Source: Bacteroidales bacterium (GTDB lineage Bacteria; Bacteroidota; Bacteroidia; Bacteroidales; P3). Taken from it: a stretch of 64,000 nt of DNA. The notes under the pieces were generated by a model. It did no database searches and was not told the origin of the DNA. It saw only the letters and a list, made by a program, of their open reading frames with translations. The number at the start of each line of letters is the position of its first letter. The stretch's first letter is position 1. The stretch covers positions 186,001 to 250,000 of the forward strand of contig JAGBJI010000001.1 in assembly GCA_017934545.1 (NCBI GenBank), read 5' to 3'. Made by a program: the position numbers and the translations under genes. Of the stretch, positions 16,552-25,614 are shown in pieces.

Positions 16552-17556
16552 ATGAAAAAACTGTACATAATAATGGTTGCATGCGGCTTGTTGTTGATTA
16601 CAGGCGGGTGCAAAAAACAGGAAAATGCTAAAGACAGTCTGACTAAAGGTTTGTCTACATCGGGAGGAAAAACACTTGAAATGATAGTTGTTGCAAGCGA
16701 TGAGGTGTACAACGGAGCATTGAGGGATTCCATAGGATACAATTTTGAAATACCGCAGCAAGGACTGAATCAAAAAGAACCTTTGTTTGACGTAGTCCAT
16801 CTTAAACCCGAAGGATTTATACATTCGGATATGTTGCAAAAGCACCGCAATATATTGATTATAGATTTCAAAAAGGGCAATCCTAACAAGATGTACAGCG
16901 AAATAAACCAACGTGTATACCCGCAGGCAGTATACAAACTTATGGTGGATAACCGTGACAGTATGTTCAGTATATTGTCACGTTTTTATTTTACTATAAA
17001 ACATCAATTCTATGCAAACGAACATGACCGTGTGTATACGGTGTTCAAAAAGGACGAAAACGTCAAATTAGACAAACAGATAAAAGACAATTTCGGCATC
17101 AATCTGACAATATCCGCAGACTTTTATCTTGCCAAAAAGACCGACGACTTTTTTTGGATAAGAAAAGAAACCGATCATGAGAGTTACGATATTATGATAT
17201 ACAAGATGCCTTTTACGGGCAACGGATTGTACGGTCAAGAAAAAATAATAGACATACGTGACCAAATATCGCAGAAAAATATTCCGGGACCTGCCAACGG
17301 TTCGTACATGGGTACGGAAAAACGCTTTGACATAGTGTCCGACACAATCAAGGTTAACGGAATATTGATGGTGGAAACAAGGGGCTTGTGGCGGTTGTTC
17401 GGCGATTTTATGGGCGGTCCGTTCGTCAATTACGCATTCTGTAATCCCGCTACGGACGATTTTGTTATGATAGATTGTTTCTTGTATTCTCCTAAAAAAT
17501 CAAAAAGGGATTTGCTTATTCAGTTGGAGAGTATAGTATACAGCATAAACAGATAG
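16552..17556 (+). CDS. DUF4837 family lipoprotein
   Basis: A 334-aa predicted lipoprotein. The signal MKKLYIIMVACGLLLITGGC ends in a lipobox with the cysteine at 20. The segment GGKTLEMIVVASDEVYNGALRD and the later HRNILIIDFKKGN are characteristic of DUF4837, a Bacteroidetes-specific family of unknown role. The start at 16552 fits the signal and the promoter at 16455-16486. It is followed 65 bp later by the methylmalonyl-CoA epimerase gene, possibly by chance. Confidence 0.85.
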   Translation: MKKLYIIMVACGLLLITGGCKKQENAKDSLTKGLSTSGGKTLEMIVVASDEVYNGALRDSIGYNFEIPQQGLNQKEPLFDVVHLKPEGFIHSDMLQKHRNILIIDFKKGNPNKMYSEINQRVYPQAVYKLMVDNRDSMFSILSRFYFTIKHQFYANEHDRVYTVFKKDENVKLDKQIKDNFGINLTISADFYLAKKTDDFFWIRKETDHESYDIMIYKMPFTGNGLYGQEKIIDIRDQISQKNIPGPANGSYMGTEKRFDIVSDTIKVNGILMVETRGLWRLFGDFMGGPFVNYAFCNPATDDFVMIDCFLYSPKKSKRDLLIQLESIVYSINR

Positions 17557-17621
17557 AAAAACCGACTGCCGTTACAGTGCAGTTGATATATAATGTATGT
17601 TTAATTAAAAATAAAAAACAC

Positions 17622-18032
17622 ATGAAGCCTACACACATTGAACACATCGGAATAGCCGTAGAAAATTTACAGCAGGCTATTAAGTATTGGGAAGAAGTAA
17701 TGGGATTGAAATGCTACAACATAGAAGAAGTAGCAGACCAAAAAGTAAAAACGGCATTCTTCAAAATAGGGGATGTGAAGATTGAGTTGCTTGAACCGAC
17801 AAGCGAAGACAGTACCATTGCCAAATTCATAGAGAAAAAGGGACAGGGAGTACACCATGTTGCTTTTGCGATGGAAGATACTGACAAGGCATTGGAAGAA
17901 GCCAAACAAAAAGGCGTACGTCTTATAGACGAACACTCACGCAAAGGTGCGGAAGAGTTGATGATAGGCTTTTTGCATCCGAAATCAACGATGGGCGTGT
18001 TGACGGAATTTTGTTGTAAAAAGAATGATTGA
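17622..18032 (+). CDS. mce: methylmalonyl-CoA epimerase
   Basis: A 136-aa vicinal-oxygen-chelate enzyme that interconverts the (R) and (S) forms of methylmalonyl-CoA, linking succinyl-CoA to propionyl-CoA. The start at 17622 (MKPTHIEHIGIAVENLQQA) gives the standard length. The two half-barrels are visible: HIGIAV at the start and GVHHVAFAM in the middle, with the likely metal ligands H, H and the late E in GVLTEFC. It is the first gene of the decarboxylase operon, 54 bp before mmdA. Confidence 0.93.
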   Translation: MKPTHIEHIGIAVENLQQAIKYWEEVMGLKCYNIEEVADQKVKTAFFKIGDVKIELLEPTSEDSTIAKFIEKKGQGVHHVAFAMEDTDKALEEAKQKGVRLIDEHSRKGAEELMIGFLHPKSTMGVLTEFCCKKND

Positions 18033-18086
18033 TAAATATTGCGTTATACATCAGATTTATTATTATTTTTATAAATATTTAACGAG

Positions 18087-19646
18087 ATGGCATTTGAAGA
18101 AAAAATAAAACAATTGTTGGATTTGAGAGTGCAGACCAAACTCGGCGGCGGTGAAAAACGTATAGAAGCCCAGCACTCCAAAGGAAAACTGACGGCAAGG
18201 GAAAGAATAGCCTTGTTGTTGGACGAAGGCAGTTTTGAAGAATTTGATATGTTTGTTACCCACCGTTGCACAAACTTCGGTATGGAGAAAAAAGAATTTC
18301 TTTCGGACGGAGTTGTTACGGGTTACGGTACGATAGACGGAAGATTGGTTTACGTATTTTCGCAGGATTTTACCATATTGGGCGGTTCATTGGGCGAAAG
18401 CTTTGCAAGAAAGATATGCAAAGTGATGGACCAAGCTATGAAAGTCGGAGCTCCGGTTATAGGATTGAACGATTCAGGCGGGGCAAGAATACAGGAAGGC
18501 GTTAACTCGTTGGCAGGATATGCGGAAATATTTGAAAGAAATATTTTAGCCAGCGGCGTGATACCTCAAATCAGTGCGATATTCGGCCCTTGTGCTGGCG
18601 GAGCTGTATATTCCCCTGCGTTAACAGACTTTATTCTTATGAGTAAAGAGAATTCTTATATGTTTATAACGGGACCGAAAGTTGTTAAAACCGTAACGGG
18701 TGAAGATGTAGACGAAGCACGTTTGGGCGGAGCGCAGGTACACGCTTCAAAGAGCGGTGTTGCACATTTTGTTTCCGAAAATGAACAGGAAGGTATTCAG
18801 ATGATAAGAAAACTTATCTCCTACATACCGTCCAACAATTTGGAAGAACCGCCTGTGTTTGATTGCAACGACCCGATAGACAGATTGGAAGATTCTCTGA
18901 ATCATATTATCCCTGACGACCCTAACCAACCTTACAACGTTAAAGACGTTATAACGGGCGTTATAGACAACGGAGAATTTTTTGAAGTACACGAAAAATT
19001 CGCTCCTAACTTGGTTGTAGGTTTTGCAAGAATGAACGGAATGAGCGTAGGTATTGTTGCAAACCAACCTAACTACATGGCAGGAGTGTTGGATATAAAC
19101 GCTTCAAGAAAAGGAGGAAGATTTGTCCGTTTCTGTGATGCGTTCAATATTCCTATTATAACCTTTGTTGATGTGCCGGGATTTTTGCCTGGAACGGGAC
19201 AGGAATACGGCGGAATCATAGTACACGGTGCCAAGATGTTGTATGCTTACGGTGAAGCAACGGTGCCAAAGGTTACGGTTACGTTGAGAAAATCTTACGG
19301 CGGAGCCCACCTTGTTATGTCCTGCAAGCAGTTAAGGGGAGATATAAACTACTCTTGGCCGATGGCGGAAATAGCTGTTATGGGTGCAAGCGGTGCAACT
19401 GCAATATTGTACGGAAGCGATTTAAAGAAAATGGAGAGCGAAGAAGAGAAAGCAAAATTCATTGCAGAGAAGCAAAAAGAGTACGAAGACAAATTCTCCA
19501 ACCCTTACAATGCAGCTAAATACGGTTATATAGACGATGTAATAGAACCGCGTAACACACGGTTCAGAGTAATACGTGCTTTGCAGGCGTTGGCAACCAA
19601 GAAAGACAATAATCCTATGAAAAAACACGGAAACATTCCGCTATAA
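18087..19646 (+). CDS. mmdA: methylmalonyl-CoA decarboxylase carboxyltransferase (alpha) subunit
   Basis: A 519-aa acyl-CoA carboxyltransferase. It moves the carboxyl of methylmalonyl-CoA to biotin on the carrier subunit; the related propionyl-CoA carboxylase beta chain runs the reverse. The two crotonase-like domains are present, with [10 protein letters not shown] and [13 protein letters not shown] in the first and [18 protein letters not shown] and [13 protein letters not shown] in the second. With the Na+-pump subunits downstream, decarboxylation coupled to sodium export is the best reading. Confidence 0.95.
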   Translation: MAFEEKIKQLLDLRVQTKLGGGEKRIEAQHSKGKLTARERIALLLDEGSFEEFDMFVTHRCTNFGMEKKEFLSDGVVTGYGTIDGRLVYVFSQDFTILGGSLGESFARKICKVMDQAMKVGAPVIGLNDSGGARIQEGVNSLAGYAEIFERNILASGVIPQISAIFGPCAGGAVYSPALTDFILMSKENSYMFITGPKVVKTVTGEDVDEARLGGAQVHASKSGVAHFVSENEQEGIQMIRKLISYIPSNNLEEPPVFDCNDPIDRLEDSLNHIIPDDPNQPYNVKDVITGVIDNGEFFEVHEKFAPNLVVGFARMNGMSVGIVANQPNYMAGVLDINASRKGGRFVRFCDAFNIPIITFVDVPGFLPGTGQEYGGIIVHGAKMLYAYGEATVPKVTVTLRKSYGGAHLVMSCKQLRGDINYSWPMAEIAVMGASGATAILYGSDLKKMESEEEKAKFIAEKQKEYEDKFSNPYNAAKYGYIDDVIEPRNTRFRVIRALQALATKKDNNPMKKHGNIPL

Positions 19647-19659
19647 AAACATAATAAGT

Positions 19660-20580
19660 ATGGATAAAATAAGGAAAACATTATTCATTGCGATATTGTG
19701 TGTTATTTGCGGGTACACCGTGGGTTATGCACAGGACGACCCGTTGATACCGCAATCGTTTGCAGTGGATTCAAGAACCGGTACATACGCAGTTATTGAT
19801 GCACCGGAGAACACCATAGCGATATTGAAACGGACTGACGGCGGATTTAAAATAGTTAACGAAGTATTGGTTGACAAAGTAATAAAACGTCACGACGTTC
19901 AATTTATATACAGACCTATGAGTGTGGCTATATATGAACAAAATATCATATACCTTGCTTCAAACCGCGACTCTTGTTACTTCAGAGTTATGGATATGAA
20001 GGGAAATGATATTTATGTATCTCCGAGATTTGCGGGCAATGCTTCCGCTTTTTCATATGACAAAGAGTATAAACATTTGTATATTGCAGGATTGAACGCT
20101 TCGGGTTACAACGTGTTTGACATAGATGTTTCAAACGGTTTTTCGGATATAAAGATTGACACCGCATCCAACGAAAAGGCGGCACATTTCAATTACCGTG
20201 TTCCGAAGAAATCAGAAGAAATAGCCAAGCATGACGGACACGGAATAGGCCTTACCTTGATTGCAATGCTTACTGTATTTTTTGCATTGATGTTTATATC
20301 CATAGTTCTTATGGGATTTGCAAAGATTTTGCGTAATATGCAGAAAAGCAAAGCAGGAAAATCATTTCCGACAAAAGAGCAAGGCTTGCAGGCGGTCAAA
20401 GATTTCAAGGCAGGAGGCAATCTGTCGGGCGATTCATTGGCTGCAATTGCCGCTGCAATACATTGTTACAACGATGAATTGCATGATGAAGAGCCGACAA
20501 TACTTACCATTGTCAAAGTGGAAAGACGCTATTCACCTTGGAGTAGTAAATTACATAATATGAATGTTTACAGAAGATAA
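19660..20580 (+). CDS. OadG-like subunit with a large extra N-terminal domain
   Basis: A 306-aa protein. Residues 1-24 are a signal peptide (MDKIRKTLFIAILCVICGYTVGYA). Residues about 30-180 form an exported, strand-rich domain that resembles beta-propeller or NHL-like repeats (TYAVIDAPENTIAIL, NIIYLASNRDS, KHLYIAGLNASGYNVF). A single membrane helix (about 195-222) and a cytoplasmic tail follow, as in the gamma/delta OadG subunit that assembles the Na+ pump. Typical OadG is under 100 residues. Bacteroides versions carry an N-terminal extension, which I recall as lamin-tail-like rather than this type. It lies 13 bp after mmdA. Confidence 0.75.
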   Translation: MDKIRKTLFIAILCVICGYTVGYAQDDPLIPQSFAVDSRTGTYAVIDAPENTIAILKRTDGGFKIVNEVLVDKVIKRHDVQFIYRPMSVAIYEQNIIYLASNRDSCYFRVMDMKGNDIYVSPRFAGNASAFSYDKEYKHLYIAGLNASGYNVFDIDVSNGFSDIKIDTASNEKAAHFNYRVPKKSEEIAKHDGHGIGLTLIAMLTVFFALMFISIVLMGFAKILRNMQKSKAGKSFPTKEQGLQAVKDFKAGGNLSGDSLAAIAAAIHCYNDELHDEEPTILTIVKVERRYSPWSSKLHNMNVYRR

Positions 20581-20591
20581 GGAAAAAGAAT

Positions 20592-21020
20592 ATGAAAAAT
20601 TATAAATTCAAAATAAACGGTAACACATATTCCGTAGATATAAACAGCACTGAAGGAAATATTATAGAATTGGAACTTAACGGAACTCCTTACAAAGTGG
20701 AAGTTGACCGCGAAATGAAGCCCGTTAAAACGGTTGTCCGTCCGTCTGTTGCCAATGCAGCACCTAAACCGCAGCAACAGGCTAACAAATCCGCAGCAGG
20801 CAATGCCACTTCGGTCAAAGCACCTCTGCCCGGAACTATATTGGACGTTTACGTAAACGAAGGCGATACTGTAAGCGAAGGACAGAAAATAGTTCTTTTG
20901 GAGGCAATGAAGATGGAAAATCAAATCAATGCGGACAGAAGCGGTGTAGTTAAGTCAGTAAAAGTCAGAAAAGGCGACGTTATTATGGAAGGTGACGTCC
21001 TTGTAACGATAGGAGAGTAA
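20592..21020 (+). CDS. mmdC: biotin carboxyl carrier subunit of methylmalonyl-CoA decarboxylase
   Basis: A 142-aa biotinylated carrier that shuttles the carboxyl group between MmdA and the membrane pump MmdB. The C-terminal biotinyl domain contains EAMKMEN with biotin on K107. An alanine/proline/glutamine linker (about 51-74) separates it from the N-terminal part. Length and order are standard. It lies 11 bp after the OadG-like gene and 3 bp before mmdB. Confidence 0.94.
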   Translation: MKNYKFKINGNTYSVDINSTEGNIIELELNGTPYKVEVDREMKPVKTVVRPSVANAAPKPQQQANKSAAGNATSVKAPLPGTILDVYVNEGDTVSEGQKIVLLEAMKMENQINADRSGVVKSVKVRKGDVIMEGDVLVTIGE

Positions 21021-21023
21021 ACC

Positions 21024-22196
21024 ATGACATTACTTGATGCACAAATGAGTTTTTTGGACTTTGTCCAAAACCAGTTTGTCCAATTTTTTGAATACACATC
21101 GTTCGCCAACTTCACGGTAGGTCATATTGTGATGTTGCTTATAGGCTGTGTGTTCATATTTTTGGGCGTTAAGAAAGAGTATGAACCGTTGTTGCTTATA
21201 CCTATCGGCTTCGGAATGTTGATTGGTAATATTCCGTTTTTTCCGGGATTGAAAATAGGTATATACGAAGACGGTTCGGTACTGCACTATCTGTATCACG
21301 GCGTACAAAACGGCTGGTATCCTCCGTTGATATTCCTCGGCATAGGAGCCATGACCGATTTTTCCGCATTGTTGTCCAACCCTAAACTTATGTGGATAGG
21401 AGCTGCGGCACAGTTCGGTATTTTCGGAGCATATACTGCCGCACTTGCGTTGGGCTTTGCACCTAACGAAGCGGGAGCAATAGGCATAATAGGAGGAGCT
21501 GACGGCCCTACGGCTATCTTTATTTCTTCGCAGCTTGCCCCTGAATTGATGGGAGCCATAGCCGTGTCGGCCTATTCATATATGGCATTGGTACCTGTGA
21601 TTCAACCGCCTATCATGCGGCTTTTGACAACCAAGAAAGAACGTGTGATACGTATGAAAGCACCGCGTCAGGTTTCAAAAACGGAGAAAGTAATATTCCC
21701 TATAATAGGAATCGTTTTGACATGTACCATAGTGCCGTCGGGTATTCCGTTGTTAGGAATGTTGTTCTTCGGAAACTTGCTTAAAGAATCGGGCGTTACC
21801 AAACGTTTGGCTACCACTGCATCCAACGCAATTATAGACATTGTTACTATATTGATTGGATTGACCGTGGGTTGTTCCACACAGGCAACGACATTCCTTA
21901 CGGCAAAAAGTATAGGTATATTCTTCTTGGGAGCGTTCTCGTTCATTATAGCAACGACGATGGGTGTGTTGTTCGTTAAATTTATGAACCTGTTCTTAAA
22001 AGAAGGCAACAAAATCAACCCTCTTATCGGTAATTCGGGCGTAAGTGCCGTACCTGATTCGGCACGTGTTTCCAACAATGTGGGAATGGAATACGACAAG
22101 ACCAACTATTTGCTTATGCACGCAATGGGTCCGAACGTTTCGGGTGTAATCGGTTCGGCTGTTGCAGCAGGTATACTGTTGGCATTCTTAAAATAG
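21024..22196 (+). CDS. mmdB: sodium-ion-translocating decarboxylase, beta subunit
   Basis: A 390-aa integral membrane protein of the OadB/MmdB family, about ten or more helices. It decarboxylates carboxybiotin and exports two sodium ions. Family signatures are GGADGPTAIF (about 157-166) and the later NVGMEYDKTNYLLMHAMGPN. It ends the operon, followed by a strong terminator. The operon converts methylmalonyl-CoA to propionyl-CoA with energy capture, which fits a propionate-forming fermentation together with the fumarate reductase at 28-32 kb. Confidence 0.95.
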   Translation: MTLLDAQMSFLDFVQNQFVQFFEYTSFANFTVGHIVMLLIGCVFIFLGVKKEYEPLLLIPIGFGMLIGNIPFFPGLKIGIYEDGSVLHYLYHGVQNGWYPPLIFLGIGAMTDFSALLSNPKLMWIGAAAQFGIFGAYTAALALGFAPNEAGAIGIIGGADGPTAIFISSQLAPELMGAIAVSAYSYMALVPVIQPPIMRLLTTKKERVIRMKAPRQVSKTEKVIFPIIGIVLTCTIVPSGIPLLGMLFFGNLLKESGVTKRLATTASNAIIDIVTILIGLTVGCSTQATTFLTAKSIGIFFLGAFSFIIATTMGVLFVKFMNLFLKEGNKINPLIGNSGVSAVPDSARVSNNVGMEYDKTNYLLMHAMGPNVSGVIGSAVAAGILLAFLK

Positions 22197-22217
22197 AAAT
22201 TCAGTTTTATTGCACTG

Positions 22218-22247
22218 AAAAGACGGATATTTGTTTATCCGTCTTTT
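22218..22247 (+). terminator. intrinsic terminator of the mmd operon
   Basis: AAAAGACGGATA (22218-22229) with TATCCGTCTTTT (22236-22247), a 6-nt loop and a T-run. It lies 22 bp past the mmdB stop. Confidence 0.88.
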
Positions 22248-22405
22248 TTCTTGTATACACCGCATTGCAATGGCTTTTTATAATAGATAAAACGTCTTTT
22301 TGTTTGATAAAAAAGAATCACTGCAAAAAAAGAAACGGCAATTAAAGAATATAAAAATAAAAAAAAGCAGATTGAAACTTTCTTTCAATCTGCCGCTTTT
22401 TGCTG

Positions 22406-22479
22406 CGCCCCTTCAAGGACTTGAACCTTGGACCCCATGATTAACAGTCATGTGCTCTAACCAACTGAGCTAAAGAGGC
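22406..22479 (-). tRNA. tRNA-Asn(GTT)
   Basis: A 74-nt cloverleaf on the minus strand. The acceptor GCCTCTT pairs with AAGGGGC (one G-T pair), discriminator G. The anticodon loop CTGTTAA lies between CATGA and TCATG. The T-arm is CAAGG, TTCAAGT, CCTTG. CCA is not encoded. It stands alone between the mmd operon and the PAP2 gene; I see nothing else in 22480-22644. Confidence 0.95.
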
Positions 22480-22644
22480 GTGTTTCTCAAAACGTTTGCA
22501 AAATTACATCATATTTTCGTTCTGACAAAATATTTTGCGATATTTTTTTGTGATTTCAATGTTTTTTATCACTATGTTGTTGAAATATAACGCTATAATT
22601 TTGCTTTTGAATATGCTCTTAACTGTATAAAAAGGCAATAGAAC

Positions 22645-23256
22645 CTATTGAATACGCTTCTTTTCAAGTCTTTTTGCAAGATAATTTATAAACATTGCAA
22701 CAAAATACCCGATTATTACGCCGAGCAATGCTCCGCAAATAACGTCACCCGGGTAATGATAGCCGCAATATACCCTTGAATAGCCTGCCGCAAGACCCCA
22801 AATCAACATCAACAAAAGCATCTTCAGATTTTTCTTCTGTTTAAACCCGCCCGAACAACCAAAACATGCCGTTATGACGGCAAAGATATTCGCTGCATGC
22901 GAAGAAACAAAGCCGTACAATCCGCCCTTGTAGCCGTATATCAGTTTCCAATGCAAAAACCTGACCGTCGTTACATCTTCCAACGCATGCGAAGGTCTTA
23001 ACCTGCACACCGTGTCCTTGAAACACATCACGCTAATCCTGTCTGCCAAAAGAAAACAAAGCCCTACCATCAAAATATACAGCCACCAACTTTTCCATTG
23101 ATTTTTTTTCATTACCGCTGCAGTGAAAACCACTACCATTACGGCAATAAAAACCTTTGACGATATGATTGCAAACACGCAATCCGCAAACGGACTGCGT
23201 GCGTTGTTTATTAACCTGAAAAGGTCGGTGTCCCAACTAATCAAAGTGTCAAGCAT
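22645..23256 (-). CDS. PAP2-family membrane phosphatase
   Basis: A 203-aa integral membrane phosphatase with about five or six helices. It probably removes phosphate from a lipid phosphate such as undecaprenyl diphosphate, phosphatidylglycerol phosphate or lipid A. The three PAP2 motifs are present: K80 to RLRP at 86-89, SSH at 118-120, and [12 protein letters not shown] with R161, H167 and D171. The start overlaps the obg stop by 8 bp, so it is co-transcribed with adk-obg. Confidence 0.9.
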   Translation of the reverse strand: MLDTLISWDTDLFRLINNARSPFADCVFAIISSKVFIAVMVVVFTAAVMKKNQWKSWWLYILMVGLCFLLADRISVMCFKDTVCRLRPSHALEDVTTVRFLHWKLIYGYKGGLYGFVSSHAANIFAVITACFGCSGGFKQKKNLKMLLLMLIWGLAAGYSRVYCGYHYPGDVICGALLGVIIGYFVAMFINYLAKRLEKKRIQ

Positions 23257-24244
23257 TGTCGGTCAACATTCGGTAAATAGTGTCTTTTAACTGCGTCAAT
23301 CCCGTTTGGCTTACCGAAGAGATAAACACCACGGGGCAGTCTGCGTCGATTTCTTTTTGCAATTCTTCCTGCATCTGCATGTCTATCATGTCGCATTTTG
23401 TGACTGCCAGCAAACGTTGTTTGTCCAACAGTTCGTGGTTGTAGTTTTTGAGTTCGTCAAGCAATATTCTGTACTGCATGTTTATATCGTCCGCATCAAC
23501 GGGAACCATAAACAAAAGAATACTGTTGCGTTCAATATGCCTCAAAAATCTCAATCCCAAGCCTTTTCCTTCGGATGCTCCCTCTATAATGCCGGGTATG
23601 TCAGCCATTACGAACGATTTGTCGTCACGGTATTTCACTATACCCAAGTTAGGCACCAAAGTAGTGAACGGATAGTCGGCAATAGCGGGTTTGGCTGCCG
23701 AAACTACGGAAAGCAGCGTTGATTTGCCTGCATTGGGAAAACCCACCAAACCTACGTCGGCCAATATCTTTAATTCTATTATTATCCATTTCTCCGTTCC
23801 CTCTTCGCCCGGTTGGGCAAAACGCGGGGTACGCATCGTGGAAGACTTGAAAAAATCGTTGCCCTTGCCGCCTCTTCCGCCTGCAAACAATATTTTTTGT
23901 TCTCCGTCGGCGGTTATCTCGCACAGTTGTTCACCCGTTTCGGCGTCTTTGACCACGCAACCCAACGGAACCTCAATTATTTTGTCCGTTCCGTTGGCTC
24001 CGTGTTTTAAATTCTGACCTCCGCTTTCGCCGTCCTGTGCAAAAACATGTTTGGTATACTTCAAATGCAACAAAGTCCACAATTGTGCGTTGCCTTTGAG
24101 TATTATATGACCGCCTCTTCCGCCGTCGCCGCCGTCAGGACCGCCTTTGTATTCTTTGGCTGCATGCAACAGATGCATACAACCTGCACCGCCCTTGCCG
24201 CTGCGGCAGAATATTTTTACGTAATCAACAAAATTGCTTGTCAT
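23249..24244 (-). CDS. obg: GTPase Obg/CgtA
   Basis: A 331-aa ribosome-assembly and stress GTPase. The glycine-rich Obg fold fills the first about 155 residues ([19 protein letters not shown]). The GTPase domain follows: G1 GFPNAGKST (168-176), G3 DIPG (215-218) and G4 TKCD (282-285). The variable C-terminal domain of some homologues is absent, as is common. It starts 22 bp after adk. Confidence 0.96.
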   Translation of the reverse strand: MTSNFVDYVKIFCRSGKGGAGCMHLLHAAKEYKGGPDGGDGGRGGHIILKGNAQLWTLLHLKYTKHVFAQDGESGGQNLKHGANGTDKIIEVPLGCVVKDAETGEQLCEITADGEQKILFAGGRGGKGNDFFKSSTMRTPRFAQPGEEGTEKWIIIELKILADVGLVGFPNAGKSTLLSVVSAAKPAIADYPFTTLVPNLGIVKYRDDKSFVMADIPGIIEGASEGKGLGLRFLRHIERNSILLFMVPVDADDINMQYRILLDELKNYNHELLDKQRLLAVTKCDMIDMQMQEELQKEIDADCPVVFISSVSQTGLTQLKDTIYRMLTDNA

Positions 24245-24266
24245 CTGTGCTTATGCGGTAACGTCG

Positions 24267-24836
24267 TTACAGATTTTCAATGGTTTTGCACAGCAATACG
24301 CTTATCTGTTCGGGTGTTCCGTGTTCTCCGTCCAACTCTACGTATGCGTTTTTGGCTTTGTAATAGTCGGCAACTGCAGCCGTTTTGGCTTCGTATTGTG
24401 CAAAACGTTCTTTTATCGTGGTTTCGTTGTCGTCTTTTCTGCCCTCTATCTCGGCACGTTTCAACAACCGCTGCATCAACACCTCTTTGTCAACTTTCAA
24501 CTCTATTACCGTAGCATTGCCGCGGTTTTGCGATGCAAGTATACCGTCCAATGCACGTGCCTGTTGCTCCGTTCTCGGAAATCCGTCCAACAACAAATCT
24601 TCGTTCGGGTGCGACTCTATAAACGATTGTATCATGCCTACAATTATTTCGTCCGAAACCAACTGTCCTTTGTTTATTATTTCTTCGGCTTGTTTGCCCA
24701 ATTCCGTTTGTTTTTTTATTTCGCTGCGCAATATCTCGCCCGTAGAGATGTAAGCAAAGGCAAATTTTTCTCTTATGATTGCACTTTGGGTTCCTTTGCC
24801 TGCACCCGGAGCGCCGAATAAGATTATGTTTTTCAT
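24267..24836 (-). CDS. adk: adenylate kinase
   Basis: A 189-aa short-type enzyme that equilibrates ATP, ADP and AMP. The P-loop GAPGAGKGT is at 8-16, the AMP-site DGFPRT at 84-89, and a short LID (AEIEGRKDDNET) without zinc cysteines is typical of the group. A minus-strand TATCTTTG box at 24892-24899 may be the promoter of the adk-obg-PAP2 operon. Confidence 0.97.
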   Translation of the reverse strand: MKNIILFGAPGAGKGTQSAIIREKFAFAYISTGEILRSEIKKQTELGKQAEEIINKGQLVSDEIIVGMIQSFIESHPNEDLLLDGFPRTEQQARALDGILASQNRGNATVIELKVDKEVLMQRLLKRAEIEGRKDDNETTIKERFAQYEAKTAAVADYYKAKNAYVELDGEHGTPEQISVLLCKTIENL

Positions 24837-25093
24837 CGTGTTATGAAATTTTGTTTGTTTTTTTTGTTATATTGCAAATGTAAATACGTTGCAAAGATAC
24901 GAAAAAAATTGATATGCCTTATTTTAAGAAAACAAACCGCAAAATAAATCTCCCGCTTTTTTTATTACTGTCCTTTATTTTTTTTCCTCCATTCCGCTCT
25001 TTTTTTCAACTAACAAGCCTTTATTACCTCTAATATTTCTCCTAATCTCCGTTTTTTCTCCCCTCACCGCTGCCCTGCCTCATTATGCCTCTG

Positions 25094-25238
25094 CCCAACG
25101 GTAATTTACTTTTGCCCTTTCAGAAAGTAATCTCAAAAAAATCTGATTTTTTGCCTCAAAAAAATAGGTTTTTTCAGTGAAAAAATGTGATTTTTTTAAA
25201 ACTCTTTTCAGAAAGGGCGGCGACATAATGCCGTTGGG
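25094..25238. repeat. 22-bp periodic array, poly-T/poly-A type, with flanking inverted repeat
   Basis: Units start at 25119, 25141, 25163, 25185 and 25207, exactly 22 bp apart. The outer two begin TTCAGAAAG. The central cores are ATCTGAT, ATAGGT and ATGTGAT, each with a T-run and an A-run about 11 bp apart. An imperfect inverted repeat flanks the array: the left side has GCCCAACGG, then 12 nt, then GCCCTTTCAGAA. The right side, reversed, has GCCCAACGG, 12 nt, then GCCCTTTCTGAA. It lies between divergent adk and the secreted-protein operon; 24900-25093 otherwise holds only pyrimidine-rich sequence. Confidence 0.8.
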
Positions 25239-25269
25239 CAAAATTTTATTACGAAAGGGCGGGAGATTT

Positions 25270-25301
25270 TTTGGTGGATTAAAAATAAATTTGTATTTTT
25301 G
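25270..25301 (+). promoter_or_regulatory. promoter of the secreted-protein operon
   Basis: TTTG (25270-25273), a 20-bp spacer, TATTTTTG (25294-25301), then C. A second box, TATCTTTG at 25397-25404, has TTG 18 bp upstream, so two start sites are possible. Confidence 0.6.
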
Positions 25302-25614
25302 CAGTGATAAAATGTAAAATTGATTGTTAACAAAACTCATTTTATGAAAAATAAAAATACCATATTATCTTTTAGTTGTTCATTTTGTGTGAATTATATC
25401 TTTGTTTTAGGTAAAAACAATTTGCTGATATTTTAGCATCTTGCAAACCCGAAAGTTTTTTTCCTGCAAGGTGCGAGTGATAAATTTCTTTCTTTTACCA
25501 ACCAAAAGAAATATTTTTATTGCGAAAGATTTATTTACAGATTTTATTTGTGGAAAAAACGCAGACAAAGAAAAGATTTTAAATAATTAATAACACAATA
25601 AAAATTGATTTAAT
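25302..25614 (+). other. long 5' leader with a short ORF
   Basis: About 310 bp without a clear gene lie between the promoter and the ATG at 25615. A 30-codon ORF at 25344-25436 starts MKNKNTILSF. The segment CATCTTGCA/TGCAAGGTG (about 25437-25477) could form a short stem. No known riboswitch was recognised. Confidence 0.3.

Noticed and set aside
16456-17556. Longer N-termini at 16456, 17577, 11249, 55296, 32456 and 5131
   Set aside because: In each case a later start gives a proper signal peptide or the family's usual N-terminus, and often a promoter box lies between the two starts.
25083-25340. Minus-strand ORF rich in Phe and Lys across the 25.1 kb array; a similar one at 55124-55444
   Set aside because: The unit is 22 nt, not a multiple of three, so the repeats cannot be protein repeats in one frame. 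The frame stays open only because the DNA is AT-rich with few stops. Not coding.
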